From the NCBI RefSeq assembly GCF_000971195.1, contig NZ_BBLZ01000006.1, forward strand, positions 1 to 64,000: a DNA stretch of 64,000 nucleotides, in the 5' to 3' direction. The translations under genes were made by a program, and so were the position numbers. Below, piece after piece: positions 25,475 through 33,160 of this stretch. Origin of the DNA: Demequina soli. GTDB lineage: Bacteria; Actinomycetota; Actinomycetes; Actinomycetales; Demequinaceae. The first letter of the stretch is position 1, and each line of letters opens with the position of its first letter. The notes beneath the pieces were generated by a model. The model searched no databases and was not told the origin of the DNA. It saw only the letters and a list, made by a program, of their open reading frames with translations.

Positions 25475-27399
25475 CCGCGTCCGTGGAGACCCACGACGCC
25501 GACGCGCTGCTCGAGCAGGCCATCGGCGCGCTCGGGGGAGAGCCGCGCGAGGGGCAGCGGCTCATGGCGCGCGCCGTGACCGATGCGCTCGACGGCTCCG
25601 CGCACGCGCTCATCCAGGCGGGCACCGGCACGGGCAAGTCGCTCGGCTACCTCGTGCCCGCCGTCGCGCATGCCGTGCGCACGGGCGGCCGCGTGGTCGT
25701 CTCGACCGCGACGCTCGCCCTGCAGCGCCAGATCTACACCAAGGACCTCCCGCTCGTCGTGGAGGCGCTCGAGCCCGTCCTGGGCCAGCGCGCCCGCATC
25801 GCCCTGCTCAAGGGCCGCGGGAACTACCTGTGCGTGCACAAGATGGCGGGCGGCTACCCCGACGAGCCGAGCGACGACATGCTGCCGATCGGCCCCACGA
25901 GCGACCTGGGCCGCGAGATCGTCCGCCTCAACGAGTGGGCCGACTCGACCGACACGGGGGACCGCGACGACCTGGTGCCCGGCGTGAGCGGCCGCGCATG
26001 GGCACAGGTGTCCGTCTCGGGCCGCGAGTGCCTCGAGTCCAAGTGCCCCGCCCTGCAGGAGTGCTTCTCCCAGCGCACGCGGGACACGGCGGCCAAGGCC
26101 CACGTGGTCGTCACCAACCACGCCGTGCTGGGCGTGCAGGCCACGGGCCACGACATGATCGGCGAGCACAGCGTGCTGATCGTCGACGAGGCCCACGAGC
26201 TCGTGAGCCGCATCACCTCCTCGGCGACCCACGAGCTCACCGTCACCGCCGTCGACCGCGCCGCGCGCGACGCCCGCCGCTGCGGCATCGTCACCGAGAA
26301 CCTCGACCGGGCCGCCCGGCATCTCGACGGCGCGCTCGGGGAGCTCGAGCCCGGCCGCCTGCGTCTGGGGCTGCCCGACGCGCTCGCGCAGGCCGTGGAG
26401 GAGGTCCGCGCCGCCGCCCGCGCCTACGTGTCCGAGACCACCAAGCGCGCCGAGGAGCTCGGCGCCGGCGGCAAGGTCGCGGGGGCCTCGCTCGGCGCGA
26501 TCGTCGACGTGTGCGAGGAGCTCCAGGGCGAGCACGGCAGCCAGGTCATCTGGCTCGCCCCGCGCGACGGCGACTACGACTCCCGGGTGGTCGAGCGCAT
26601 CGTCGCCGCGCCGCTCGACGTCGCCGGGCTCATCCGCGAGCGCCTGCTCGACGAGAAGGCGTCCGTGATGACCTCGGCCACGCTCGCGCTCGGCGGCGAC
26701 TTCGGCGCGATCTCGCGCCACCTCGGCGTCGACCACGCGGTCACGCTCGACGCGGGCAGCCCGTTCGACTACCCGAGGCAGGGCATCCTCTACGTCGCGA
26801 AGCACCTGCCCAAGCCCGGCATGGGCGGCATCTCGGAGGAGGCGCTCGATGAGCTCGCCGCGCTCATCCAGGCGGCCGGCGGGCGCACCCTCGGCCTGTT
26901 CTCCTCCCACAAGGCCGCGCAGGCCGCGACGGACGCGATGCGCGAGCGGCTCGACGTGCCCGTGCTGTACCAGCTCGACGACCAGCTGCCCACGCTCGTC
27001 GCGCGCTTCCAGGAGGACGAGTCGGCGTGCCTGTTCGGCTCGACGTCGCTGTGGCAGGGCATCGACGTGCCGGGCCGCACCGCGAGCCTCGTCGTGATCG
27101 ACCGCATCCCGTTCCCGCGCCCCGACGAGCCTGTCGCGCAGGCGCGCACCGAGGCCGTCGCCAAGAACGGCGGCAACGGCTTCATGGCGGTCAGCGCGAC
27201 CCACGCGGCGCTGCTGCTCGCGCAGGGCGCCGGGCGGCTGATCCGCTCGAGCGCGGACCGCGGCGTGGTGGCCGTGCTCGACCCGCGCCTCGCGACCGCG
27301 CGCTATGGCGGCTTCCTCACGCGGTCGATGCCCGACCTGTGGCCGACCACGGACCGTGAGGTCGCGCTCGGTGCGCTGCGGCGGCTCGCGGCGTCCTAG
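25471..27399 (+). CDS. dinG: DinG-type ATP-dependent DNA helicase with Fe-S cysteines
   Basis: 642 residues, GTG start overlapping hflX by 4 bases. Superfamily 2 (XPD/DinG-like) helicase. Walker A Gly-Thr-Gly-Thr-Gly-Lys-Ser is at 51-57, Asp-Glu-Ala-His at 239-242, and motif VI Gln-Gly-Ala-Gly-Arg-Leu-Ile-Arg near the C-terminus. Four cysteines fit the iron-sulfur pattern: one in Asn-Tyr-Leu-Cys, then three in Glu-Cys-Leu-Glu-Ser-Lys-Cys-Pro-Ala-Leu-Gln-Glu-Cys. Family members unwind DNA-RNA hybrids and forked DNA. Although next to lexA, I see no SOS box before it; it is expressed from the hflX transcript. YoaA-like naming is equally possible. Confidence 0.9.
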   Translation: MTASVETHDADALLEQAIGALGGEPREGQRLMARAVTDALDGSAHALIQAGTGTGKSLGYLVPAVAHAVRTGGRVVVSTATLALQRQIYTKDLPLVVEALEPVLGQRARIALLKGRGNYLCVHKMAGGYPDEPSDDMLPIGPTSDLGREIVRLNEWADSTDTGDRDDLVPGVSGRAWAQVSVSGRECLESKCPALQECFSQRTRDTAAKAHVVVTNHAVLGVQATGHDMIGEHSVLIVDEAHELVSRITSSATHELTVTAVDRAARDARRCGIVTENLDRAARHLDGALGELEPGRLRLGLPDALAQAVEEVRAAARAYVSETTKRAEELGAGGKVAGASLGAIVDVCEELQGEHGSQVIWLAPRDGDYDSRVVERIVAAPLDVAGLIRERLLDEKASVMTSATLALGGDFGAISRHLGVDHAVTLDAGSPFDYPRQGILYVAKHLPKPGMGGISEEALDELAALIQAAGGRTLGLFSSHKAAQAATDAMRERLDVPVLYQLDDQLPTLVARFQEDESACLFGSTSLWQGIDVPGRTASLVVIDRIPFPRPDEPVAQARTEAVAKNGGNGFMAVSATHAALLLAQGAGRLIRSSADRGVVAVLDPRLATARYGGFLTRSMPDLWPTTDREVALGALRRLAAS

Positions 27400-27412
27400 C
27401 GGTCCGCCACCA

Positions 27413-27449
27413 GGGACGATGCGGCGGGAGCCGGCCCGCGCATCGTGCC
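27413..27449. terminator. Imperfect bidirectional hairpin between the helicase gene and lexA
   Basis: Left arm 27413-27428 contains the exact 10-mer GGACGATGCG (27414-27423); right arm 27435-27449 carries a one-base variant of its complement. They pair over 14 positions with one mismatch and one bulged G around a 6-base loop. It fills most of the 51-base gap between two convergent genes, so it probably stops transcription from both sides. No T run follows on either strand. Confidence 0.65.
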
Positions 27450-27450
27450 G

Positions 27451-28221
27451 TCAGACGCGGCGCAGGACCGAGACGACCTTGCCCATCACGCGCGCGTGCG
27501 TGCCGTCGATGGGCGTGTACGCGGGGTTGTGCGGCATGAGCCACACCTGGCCGTCCTTGCGGCGGAACGTCTTCACGGTGGCCTCGTCGTCGAGCAGCGC
27601 CGCGACGATGTCGCCGTTGTCGGCGCTGTCCTGACGGCGCACCACCACCCAGTCGCCGTCGCAGATCGCGGCGTCGACCATCGAGTCGCCGGACACCTGC
27701 AGCATGAACAGCTCGCCGTCACCGGTGAGCTGCCGCGGCAGCGCGAACGTGTCCTCGACGGACTGCTCGGCGAGGATCGGGCCACCGGCGGCGATGCGGC
27801 CGACGAGCGGCACGATCCTCACGTCGTCCTCGCGGACGGACGATGCGACGGCCGGGGGCAGCGGGGGAGCGGCGGGCGCCTCGACGGCGGGCTCCGCCTC
27901 CTGCTCGCCGGGCAGCACCACCTCGATGGCGCGCGGGCGGTGCGGGTCGCGCCTCAGCACGCCCTTCGCCTCGAGCGCCGTGAGCTGGTGCTTGACGGAC
28001 GAGGGCGAGGTGAGGCCGACGGCGTCGCCGATCTCGCGCATCGACGGCGGGTAGCCCCGGTCGAGCACGGTGGCGCGGATGAAGTCGACGACGGCGCGCT
28101 GGCGCGCGGTCAGGCCCGTGGCGGGGTCGCGCAGCTCGTGGACGGTCGCCTCGGCGCCCTCGCCGAGCGTGCCCTCCGCGCGCCGTCCGCCCCGGCCCGG
28201 TCGCGTGCCCCGCTGCGTCAT
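27451..28221 (-). CDS. lexA: SOS repressor LexA
   Basis: 256 residues. Represses DNA-damage genes and self-cleaves when bound to RecA filaments. The N-terminal winged helix has Thr-Ala-Arg-Gln-Arg and [10 protein letters not shown] (56-65). The cleavage site is Ala145-Gly146 in Arg-Ile-Ala-Ala-Gly-Gly; the catalytic dyad is Ser180 (Gly-Asp-Ser-Met) and Lys217 (Ala-Thr-Val-Lys-Thr). A 30-residue basic head and a Pro/Ala/Glu linker (about 103-128) are longer than in E. coli; the linker holds one 10-mer copy (27838-27847, Ala-Ser-Ser). Autoregulated through the box at 28298-28313. Confidence 0.96.
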   Translation of the reverse strand: MTQRGTRPGRGGRRAEGTLGEGAEATVHELRDPATGLTARQRAVVDFIRATVLDRGYPPSMREIGDAVGLTSPSSVKHQLTALEAKGVLRRDPHRPRAIEVVLPGEQEAEPAVEAPAAPPLPPAVASSVREDDVRIVPLVGRIAAGGPILAEQSVEDTFALPRQLTGDGELFMLQVSGDSMVDAAICDGDWVVVRRQDSADNGDIVAALLDDEATVKTFRRKDGQVWLMPHNPAYTPIDGTHARVMGKVVSVLRRV

Positions 28222-28297
28222 GCCTGCCTCCCGTCGGGTGGATGTCAGACCCCGGTGGTCCTCTTGTCCTCGACGCTAGGGCAAGCCCCGGCGGAAA

Positions 28298-28313
28298 TCA
28301 AACATATGTTCGA
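28298..28313 (-). promoter_or_regulatory. SOS box, probable lexA operator
   Basis: TCAAACATATGTTCGA fits the mycobacterial consensus TCGAACATnnGTTCGA with one substitution. It is 77 bases upstream of the lexA start. On the minus strand CATATGTT inside the box could act as the -10 of lexA, which would explain autorepression; that promoter call is inference. Confidence 0.82.
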
Positions 28314-28320
28314 GCGTGTC

Positions 28321-28349
28321 TTGTCAGTGTCGGCGGGCGGTGCTAGAAC
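28321..28349 (+). promoter_or_regulatory. Candidate promoter of the LysM gene
   Basis: TTGTCA (28321-28326), a 17-base spacer and TAGAAC (28344-28349) form a plausible -35/-10 pair pointing at the LysM gene. Two SOS boxes begin at the very next base, exactly where a repressor would block initiation. Confidence 0.5.
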
Positions 28350-28381
28350 TAGAACACACGTTCGATAGAACAGGTGTTCGA
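28350..28381 (+). promoter_or_regulatory. Two abutting SOS boxes ahead of the LysM gene
   Basis: TAGAACACACGTTCGA (28350-28365) and TAGAACAGGTGTTCGA (28366-28381) each contain GAAC-N4-GTTC and sit head to tail with no gap, 15 bases before the LysM ATG. Centres are 16 bases apart, so two LexA dimers would lie on nearly the same... adjacent helical turns. Tandem boxes imply tight repression and strong induction. Confidence 0.9.
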
Positions 28382-28396
28382 ATCGAGGAGGCAGAG

Positions 28397-28711
28397 ATGA
28401 GCATCTACGCACCGCAGACCGGCGAGGCCCGAGCCCGTCGCGCACGCGCCGGCCGTTTCCTGGCTGTCGCCATGCTGCTCGTCGCGGCGGCCGTGATCGG
28501 TCCGCAGGCGTTCGCGGCGGACGGCCCGGCCCAGCCGGCGGCCGTCGACGCGTACACGGTCGGCGCGGGGGAGACGCTCTGGGACATCGCCGCGGCGCTC
28601 ACGCCCGCGGGCGACGACGTCCGCGACACGGTCGCGCAGATCCAGCACCTCAACGCGATGCCCGACACCGCCCTGGCGGCGGGAGAGCAGATCTACCTGC
28701 CCGTCCAGTGA
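28397..28711 (+). CDS. SOS-controlled LysM membrane protein, candidate cell-division suppressor
   Basis: 104 residues. One hydrophobic segment (about 20-42) followed by a single LysM domain with [13 protein letters not shown] and ending Gln-Ile-Tyr-Leu-Pro-Val-Gln. The form and place match YneA of Bacillus, DivS of Corynebacterium and Rv2719c of Mycobacterium, which are encoded divergently from lexA and delay septation during DNA damage. Expected to sit in the membrane with the LysM outside on peptidoglycan. ATG 28397 has GAGGAG upstream. Regulated by the two SOS boxes just before it. Function by position and architecture, not by sequence identity I can measure. Confidence 0.85.
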   Translation: MSIYAPQTGEARARRARAGRFLAVAMLLVAAAVIGPQAFAADGPAQPAAVDAYTVGAGETLWDIAAALTPAGDDVRDTVAQIQHLNAMPDTALAAGEQIYLPVQ

Positions 28712-28791
28712 CGGCCGCCGCCGCCGGATGCGTGCGGTGGCCAGGGGGCGGGGGATTGGGCGGGCGCCTCGCTTCATGGCAGAGTGAACGC

Positions 28792-29265
28792 ATGCACTGC
28801 CCGTTCTGCAGGAACCCCGACTCGCGCGTCGTCGACTCGCGCACCGCCGACGACGGCTCGTCGATCCGTCGTCGCCGCGAGTGCCCCGCGTGCGGGCGCC
28901 GCTTCACCACCGTCGAGACGGCGAGCCTGACGGTCGCGAAGCGCAACGGCGTGACGGAGCCGTTCAGCCGGGACAAGATCGTCTCCGGCGTGAAGAAGGC
29001 GTGCCAGGGCCGCCCCGTGAGCGACGACGACCTGGCCCTGCTCGCGCAGAAGGTCGAGGAGACCATCCGCGGCAACGGCCAGGCCGAGATCAACGCCCTC
29101 GACATCGGCCTGGCGATCCTGCCTCCGCTGCGCGAGCTCGACGAGATCGCCTATCTCCGCTTCGCGAGCGTCTACCAGGCGTTCAACAGCCTCGAGGACT
29201 TCGAGGCCGCGATCGCCCGGCTGCGCGAGGAGGATGCGGCTAGCGGCCGCTCCTCGGCTTCCTAG
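28792..29265 (+). CDS. nrdR: Transcriptional repressor NrdR
   Basis: 157 residues. Represses ribonucleotide reductase genes according to ATP/dATP level. Zinc ribbon cysteines at 3, 6, 31 and 34 (Cys-Pro-Phe-Cys and Cys-Pro-Ala-Cys), then an ATP-cone with Val-Ala-Lys-Arg-Asn-Gly and Pro-Phe-Ser-Arg-Asp-Lys-Ile. Standard length. No nrd genes are in the window; its place after lexA is usual in actinobacteria. The last 26 bases overlap the end of the convergent DEAD-box helicase gene. Confidence 0.96.
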   Translation: MHCPFCRNPDSRVVDSRTADDGSSIRRRRECPACGRRFTTVETASLTVAKRNGVTEPFSRDKIVSGVKKACQGRPVSDDDLALLAQKVEETIRGNGQAEINALDIGLAILPPLRELDEIAYLRFASVYQAFNSLEDFEAAIARLREEDAASGRSSAS

Positions 29266-31024
29266 GCTTCCGGGTCGGGCCCGAGTCGTACCCGCCCTTG
29301 CCCGCGCCCTTGCCGTAGGGCTTGTCGCCCTTGCCGTAGGACTTGCCGCCGCCGGAGGAGGAGCGTCCACCGCCGGACGAGCGGTCGTAGCCGCCCTTGC
29401 CGCCCCTGTCGCCGCCGCTCCTCGAGGGGCGGTCGTCGTAGCGACGGGGTCCACGGTCGTCGTAGCGACGCGTCGAGCGCTCCTCGACCTGCGCCTCCCG
29501 CTCGGACAGACCGCGCTCGCGCGCGGCCAGCCGCGCCTCGCGCTCCGCGAGGCTGGCCTCCATGCGGGCGAGCCGCTCCTCCATCCGCTGCGTGGCGGCG
29601 AGCGCCTCGTCGGCGCGGTCGTCGCGTCGCGGCGCGCGGTCCTCGCGGCGCGCGGGACGGTCGTCGCGGTCCCACTGGCGGGCCGGACGGTCCTCCCAGC
29701 GACGCTCGGAGCGGCCGCCGCGATCTCCGCGGTCTCCACGGCTCGGACGGTCGCCGCGACCCGGACGGTCGTACTTGCCGCGGCGCTCGGGGCGCTGCGG
29801 GCGCGGCTCACGCACCGGCTGCCACGACGGCTCGCGGGCACCCGTGAGCTCGGCGATCATCGCGAGCGACTCGTCGTCCTCGCCACGCACCTTGCGGAAC
29901 GTCACGTCGACGCCCGCCTGCTCGAGCATCCGGTCCGTCGAGCGGCGCTGGTGCGGCAGGACCAGGGTGACGACGAGGCCCTCCTCGCCCGCGCGTGCCG
30001 TGCGGCCCGACCGGTGGGTGTAGTCCTTGTGATCCGCCGGCGGGTCGATCTGCATCACCAGGTCGACGTGGTCGACGTGGATGCCGCGCGCCGCGACGTC
30101 CGTCGCGACGAGGACGGGCACGTCGCCGGCGCGGAACGCGGCGATCGCGAAGTTGCGCTCCGCCTGCGAGCGGTCGCCGTGGATCGCGAGGGCGAGGACG
30201 CCCGCCTCGCGCATCTCGTCGGCGATGCGCTCGGTGGCGAGCTTGGTGCGCACGAACACGATCGTGCGGCCCTCGCGCGCCGCGATGCGCGTGGCGATCT
30301 GGTACTTCGCGTTCGGCGGCACGTTGAGCACCACGTGGCGCATCGTCGCGGGCTGGTCGTCGCCGTCTGTGACGTCGTGCGTGACCGGATCCTGCATGTA
30401 CGCCTTGACGAGCTTGTCGACGTCGCCGTCGAGCGTCGCGGAGAACAGCAGGCGCTGCCCGCCCGCGGGCACGCCCGCGAGGATCTCGGTGATCTCGTCC
30501 ATGAAGCCCATGTCGGCCATGTGGTCGGCCTCGTCCATGACGATGAGCTCGAGCTCGGACAGGTCGGCGTGGCCGTTGCGGACCAGGTCGGCCATGCGGC
30601 CGGGCGTCGCCACCACGAGGTGGACGCCGCGCTCGAGCGCCTGGATCTGCTTCGACATCGACAGGCCGCCGGCGACCAGCTTGAGCGACACGTGCATGGC
30701 GTGCGCGTACGGCTCGAGCGCGTCGGAGACCTGCATGCCGAGCTCGCGCGTCGGCACGAGCACGATGGCGCGGGGGCGGCGCTTCTCGGGGCGGGGGCCC
30801 TCGGCGAGCCGCACGATCGCGGGCAGGCCGAAGCCGAGGGTCTTGCCCGAGCCCGTACGGGCCTTGCCGAGCACGTCCCGGCCGGCAAGCGCATCGGCGA
30901 TGGTGGCCGCCTGGATGGGGAAGGCGGTCTCGATACCGTGGCGGCCGAGCGCCTCCACGAGCGGGTCGGGCAGCCCGAGCTCCGCGAAGGAGACGGCGTC
31001 GGTGGTGGGGTCGGTGGTGTTTAT
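29240..31024 (-). CDS. DEAD-box RNA helicase with Arg/Gly/Asp-rich tail
   Basis: About 594 residues if counted from position 31024. Q motif (Ala-Phe-Pro-Ile-Gln near 34-38), Walker A Ala-Arg-Thr-Gly-Ser-Gly-Lys-Thr (55-62), Asp-Glu-Ala-Asp, Ser-Ala-Thr, and His-Arg-Ser-Gly-Arg-Thr-Ala-Arg are all present. After about residue 390 comes an Arg/Asp/Gly-rich tail with a charged coiled coil (Glu-Arg-Leu-Ala-Arg-Met-Glu heptads) and a Gly/Lys/Tyr-rich end, typical of RNA-binding cold-stress helicases. There is no ATG, GTG or TTG before the conserved Phe-Ala-Glu-Leu-Gly; the given start is an ATA codon overlapping the serA TAA. The first standard start is GTG at 30958, which would remove part of the Q motif. 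Confidence 0.88.
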   Translation of the reverse strand: MNTTDPTTDAVSFAELGLPDPLVEALGRHGIETAFPIQAATIADALAGRDVLGKARTGSGKTLGFGLPAIVRLAEGPRPEKRRPRAIVLVPTRELGMQVSDALEPYAHAMHVSLKLVAGGLSMSKQIQALERGVHLVVATPGRMADLVRNGHADLSELELIVMDEADHMADMGFMDEITEILAGVPAGGQRLLFSATLDGDVDKLVKAYMQDPVTHDVTDGDDQPATMRHVVLNVPPNAKYQIATRIAAREGRTIVFVRTKLATERIADEMREAGVLALAIHGDRSQAERNFAIAAFRAGDVPVLVATDVAARGIHVDHVDLVMQIDPPADHKDYTHRSGRTARAGEEGLVVTLVLPHQRRSTDRMLEQAGVDVTFRKVRGEDDESLAMIAELTGAREPSWQPVREPRPQRPERRGKYDRPGRGDRPSRGDRGDRGGRSERRWEDRPARQWDRDDRPARREDRAPRRDDRADEALAATQRMEERLARMEASLAEREARLAARERGLSEREAQVEERSTRRYDDRGPRRYDDRPSRSGGDRGGKGGYDRSSGGGRSSSGGGKSYGKGDKPYGKGAGKGGYDSGPTRKPRKPRSGR

Positions 31025-32217
31025 GAGAGCACTCGCAGACGGACGGTGCCGGGCATGCTCGAGAGCGCCCGCACCGCCTCCTTGTTGAGGCCGGAGGCCA
31101 CATCCGTCACCACGTAGCCGAGCTCGCCTCGGGTGCCGAGGAGCTGGGCGTCGATGTTGACGTTGTGGGCGGCGAAGACCTGGTTGACCGCGGCGAGGAC
31201 GCCGGGGATGTTCTCGTGCAGGTGGGCCACGCGGTGCGAGCCCTGGACCTGGTCGAGCGAGAGGTTGGGGACGTTGACGCTGAGCGACGTGGACGCGTGG
31301 AACACGTAGTCGCGCAGGCGCGTGGCGACGAAGATGCCGATGTCCCGCTGCGCCTCCTCGGTGGACCCGCCGATGTGCGGGGTGAGGATGACGTTGGGCA
31401 TGTTCTGCAGCGGCGACTCGAACGGGTCGCCGGTCTTCTTGGGCTCCTCGGGGAACACGTCGACGGCCGCGCCGCCGATCGCGCCGGACTCGAGGCCCGC
31501 CTTGAGCGCCTCGAGGTCCACGATGAAGCCGCGCGAGAGGTTGAGGAAGATCGCGCCGTCCTTCATGGCGGCGAACTGCTCGGCGCCGAAGAACCCGCGG
31601 TTGCCGCTGCGGCCGTCCACGTGGAGGGTGACGACGTCGGCCTCGGCGAGCAGCGCCGCGAGGCTGGGCATGGGGGTCGCGTTGCCCAGCGCGAGCTTCT
31701 CCGCGTTGTCGTAGAAGATCACGTTCATGCCGAGGGCCTCGGCGATGACCGACAGCTGCGAGCCGATGTTGCCGTAGCCGACGATGCCGAGCGTGCGCCC
31801 GCGGATCTCGTGCGCGCCGGTCGCCGACTTCGACCACAGGCCCTCGTGGAGGCTGCGGTTATGGTCGGGCAGGCGGCGGGTGAGCGAGATCATCTCGGAC
31901 ACGGCCATCTCGACCACCGAGCGGGTGTTCGAGAACGGCGCGTTGAACGCCGCGATGCCACGCTTCGCGGCGGCGGCGAGGTCGATCTGGTTGGTGCCGA
32001 TCGAGAACGCGCCGACCGCGATGAGGTCGGGACACGCCTCCATCACGCGCTCCGTGAGCTGTGTCTTGGAGCGGATGCCGAGCAGCTGGACGCCCTGGAG
32101 GGCGTCGATGAGCTCGTCCTCGTCCATCGCGCCGCCGTGGTTCTCGACGGAGATGCCGGCGGCCTCGAGGATCTCGGTGGCCTTGGTGGAGAGGTTCTCT
32201 AGAAGGAGTGCGCGCAC
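31021..32217 (-). CDS. serA: D-3-phosphoglycerate dehydrogenase
   Basis: 398 residues, E. coli-type length with one C-terminal ACT domain. First step of serine synthesis. Rossmann Gly-Tyr-Gly-Asn-Ile-Gly, catalytic Arg in Asn-Leu-Ser-Arg-Gly, Glu in Val-Phe-Pro-Glu-Glu-Pro, and His in Leu-Thr-Pro-His-Ile-Gly-Gly-Ser-Thr are present. The ACT domain (about 325-398) should give serine feedback. GTG start at 32217, from Val-Arg-Ala-Leu-Leu-Leu-Glu. Divergent from the matrixin gene; its stop overlaps the probable start of the helicase gene downstream. Confidence 0.95.
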   Translation of the reverse strand: MRALLLENLSTKATEILEAAGISVENHGGAMDEDELIDALQGVQLLGIRSKTQLTERVMEACPDLIAVGAFSIGTNQIDLAAAAKRGIAAFNAPFSNTRSVVEMAVSEMISLTRRLPDHNRSLHEGLWSKSATGAHEIRGRTLGIVGYGNIGSQLSVIAEALGMNVIFYDNAEKLALGNATPMPSLAALLAEADVVTLHVDGRSGNRGFFGAEQFAAMKDGAIFLNLSRGFIVDLEALKAGLESGAIGGAAVDVFPEEPKKTGDPFESPLQNMPNVILTPHIGGSTEEAQRDIGIFVATRLRDYVFHASTSLSVNVPNLSLDQVQGSHRVAHLHENIPGVLAAVNQVFAAHNVNIDAQLLGTRGELGYVVTDVASGLNKEAVRALSSMPGTVRLRVLS

Positions 32218-32332
32218 GGGCGCTATCGTCTCGCATTTCCTGGTGCTTCTCCAACTCGGGTTCCGCCTGGTCGGGCCGGAGGGACGTCCGGGGCGTAGCG
32301 GAGGAACCCCCCTCCCGTGGCAGAGTGTCCGC

Positions 32333-33142
32333 ATGAGGTCGGCGGGCAGGATCATCGTGGTCACCGTGGCGTGCACGGCGCTGTTCGTCGCCGGGGCGGT
32401 GTGGCGCGGTGTCACGTGGTCCGACGTGCGCCACTGGGGCACCCCGCGCAACGTCATCGAGTCGGGCGGGGAGACCGTGAGGATCCCCACCGCGGCCGGC
32501 CCCGACGAGCGGCTCCTGCCCGCGGTGACGTCCACCACGGTCGGCTCCTACGACTTCCTGTTCCCCGATGGCGGCGAGGGCGGCGGTCCGGTCAGGTACG
32601 ACCCGTGCCGGCCGCTGTCGTACGTCATCTCGCCCGCGCACATGCCCGAGGGCTTCGAGACGATCGTGAAGGAGGCGGTCGCGTCGGTGCAGGAGGCCAC
32701 CGGCCTCCAGTTCGTGTACGACGGGCTCACCGACGAGACCGCGTCCTTCGACCGACCGCTCGTCCAGCCGCGCTACGGCGACCGCTTCGCACCGATCATC
32801 ATCGGCTTCGAGAGCGAGGATCAGAACCCCGAGCTCGCCGGCACGGTGACGGGCCTCGGCGGCTCGAGCGCCGTGCCCGGCGCGTACGGCGACTCGCGCT
32901 ACCTGCGCGCGGGCGTCGTCATCATCGACTGGGAGGACGTAGCGCGCATCGAGGACGGCGGCGGCGGCGACGCGCTCGCGCGCGCCGTCGTCGAGCACGA
33001 GCTCGGCCACGTCGTCGGCCTCGCGCACGTGGGCGACAAGGATGAGCTCATGCACGAGTCCAACCTGCGCCTGCTCCACTGGGGGCCGGGCGACCTCGCG
33101 GGCCTCGCGCTCGCCGGGTCGGGCGGCTGCGAGGCCCGCTAG
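32333..33142 (+). CDS. Secreted or membrane-anchored matrixin-type zinc metalloprotease
   Basis: 269 residues. The N-terminal hydrophobic helix (about 6-25) works as a signal anchor. The zinc-binding signature His-Glu-Leu-Gly-His-Val-Val-Gly-Leu-Ala-His is at 222-232, matching HExxHxxGxxH, and a following Leu-Met-His-Glu gives the Met-turn of metzincins. Ahead of it is an Asp/Gly-rich structural part. No propeptide cysteine switch is evident. Substrate unknown; such small actinobacterial matrixins are widespread and unstudied. Start ATG at 32333, with a 115-base divergent gap to serA. Confidence 0.85.
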   Translation: MRSAGRIIVVTVACTALFVAGAVWRGVTWSDVRHWGTPRNVIESGGETVRIPTAAGPDERLLPAVTSTTVGSYDFLFPDGGEGGGPVRYDPCRPLSYVISPAHMPEGFETIVKEAVASVQEATGLQFVYDGLTDETASFDRPLVQPRYGDRFAPIIIGFESEDQNPELAGTVTGLGGSSAVPGAYGDSRYLRAGVVIIDWEDVARIEDGGGGDALARAVVEHELGHVVGLAHVGDKDELMHESNLRLLHWGPGDLAGLALAGSGGCEAR

Positions 33143-33160
33143 GGACGCTGCGCGGCGCGC

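Noticed and set aside
25471..27399. Direct SOS control of the DinG-type helicase
   Set aside because: No GAAC-N4-GTTC box lies before it; its start is inside the hflX stop codon, so it follows hflX expression.
29234..31117. Plus-strand frame of about 627 codons opposite the DEAD-box helicase
   Set aside because: Antisense shadow: repetitive Leu/Arg/Val composition mirroring the helicase's Asp/Arg/Gly tail, no recognisable domain.
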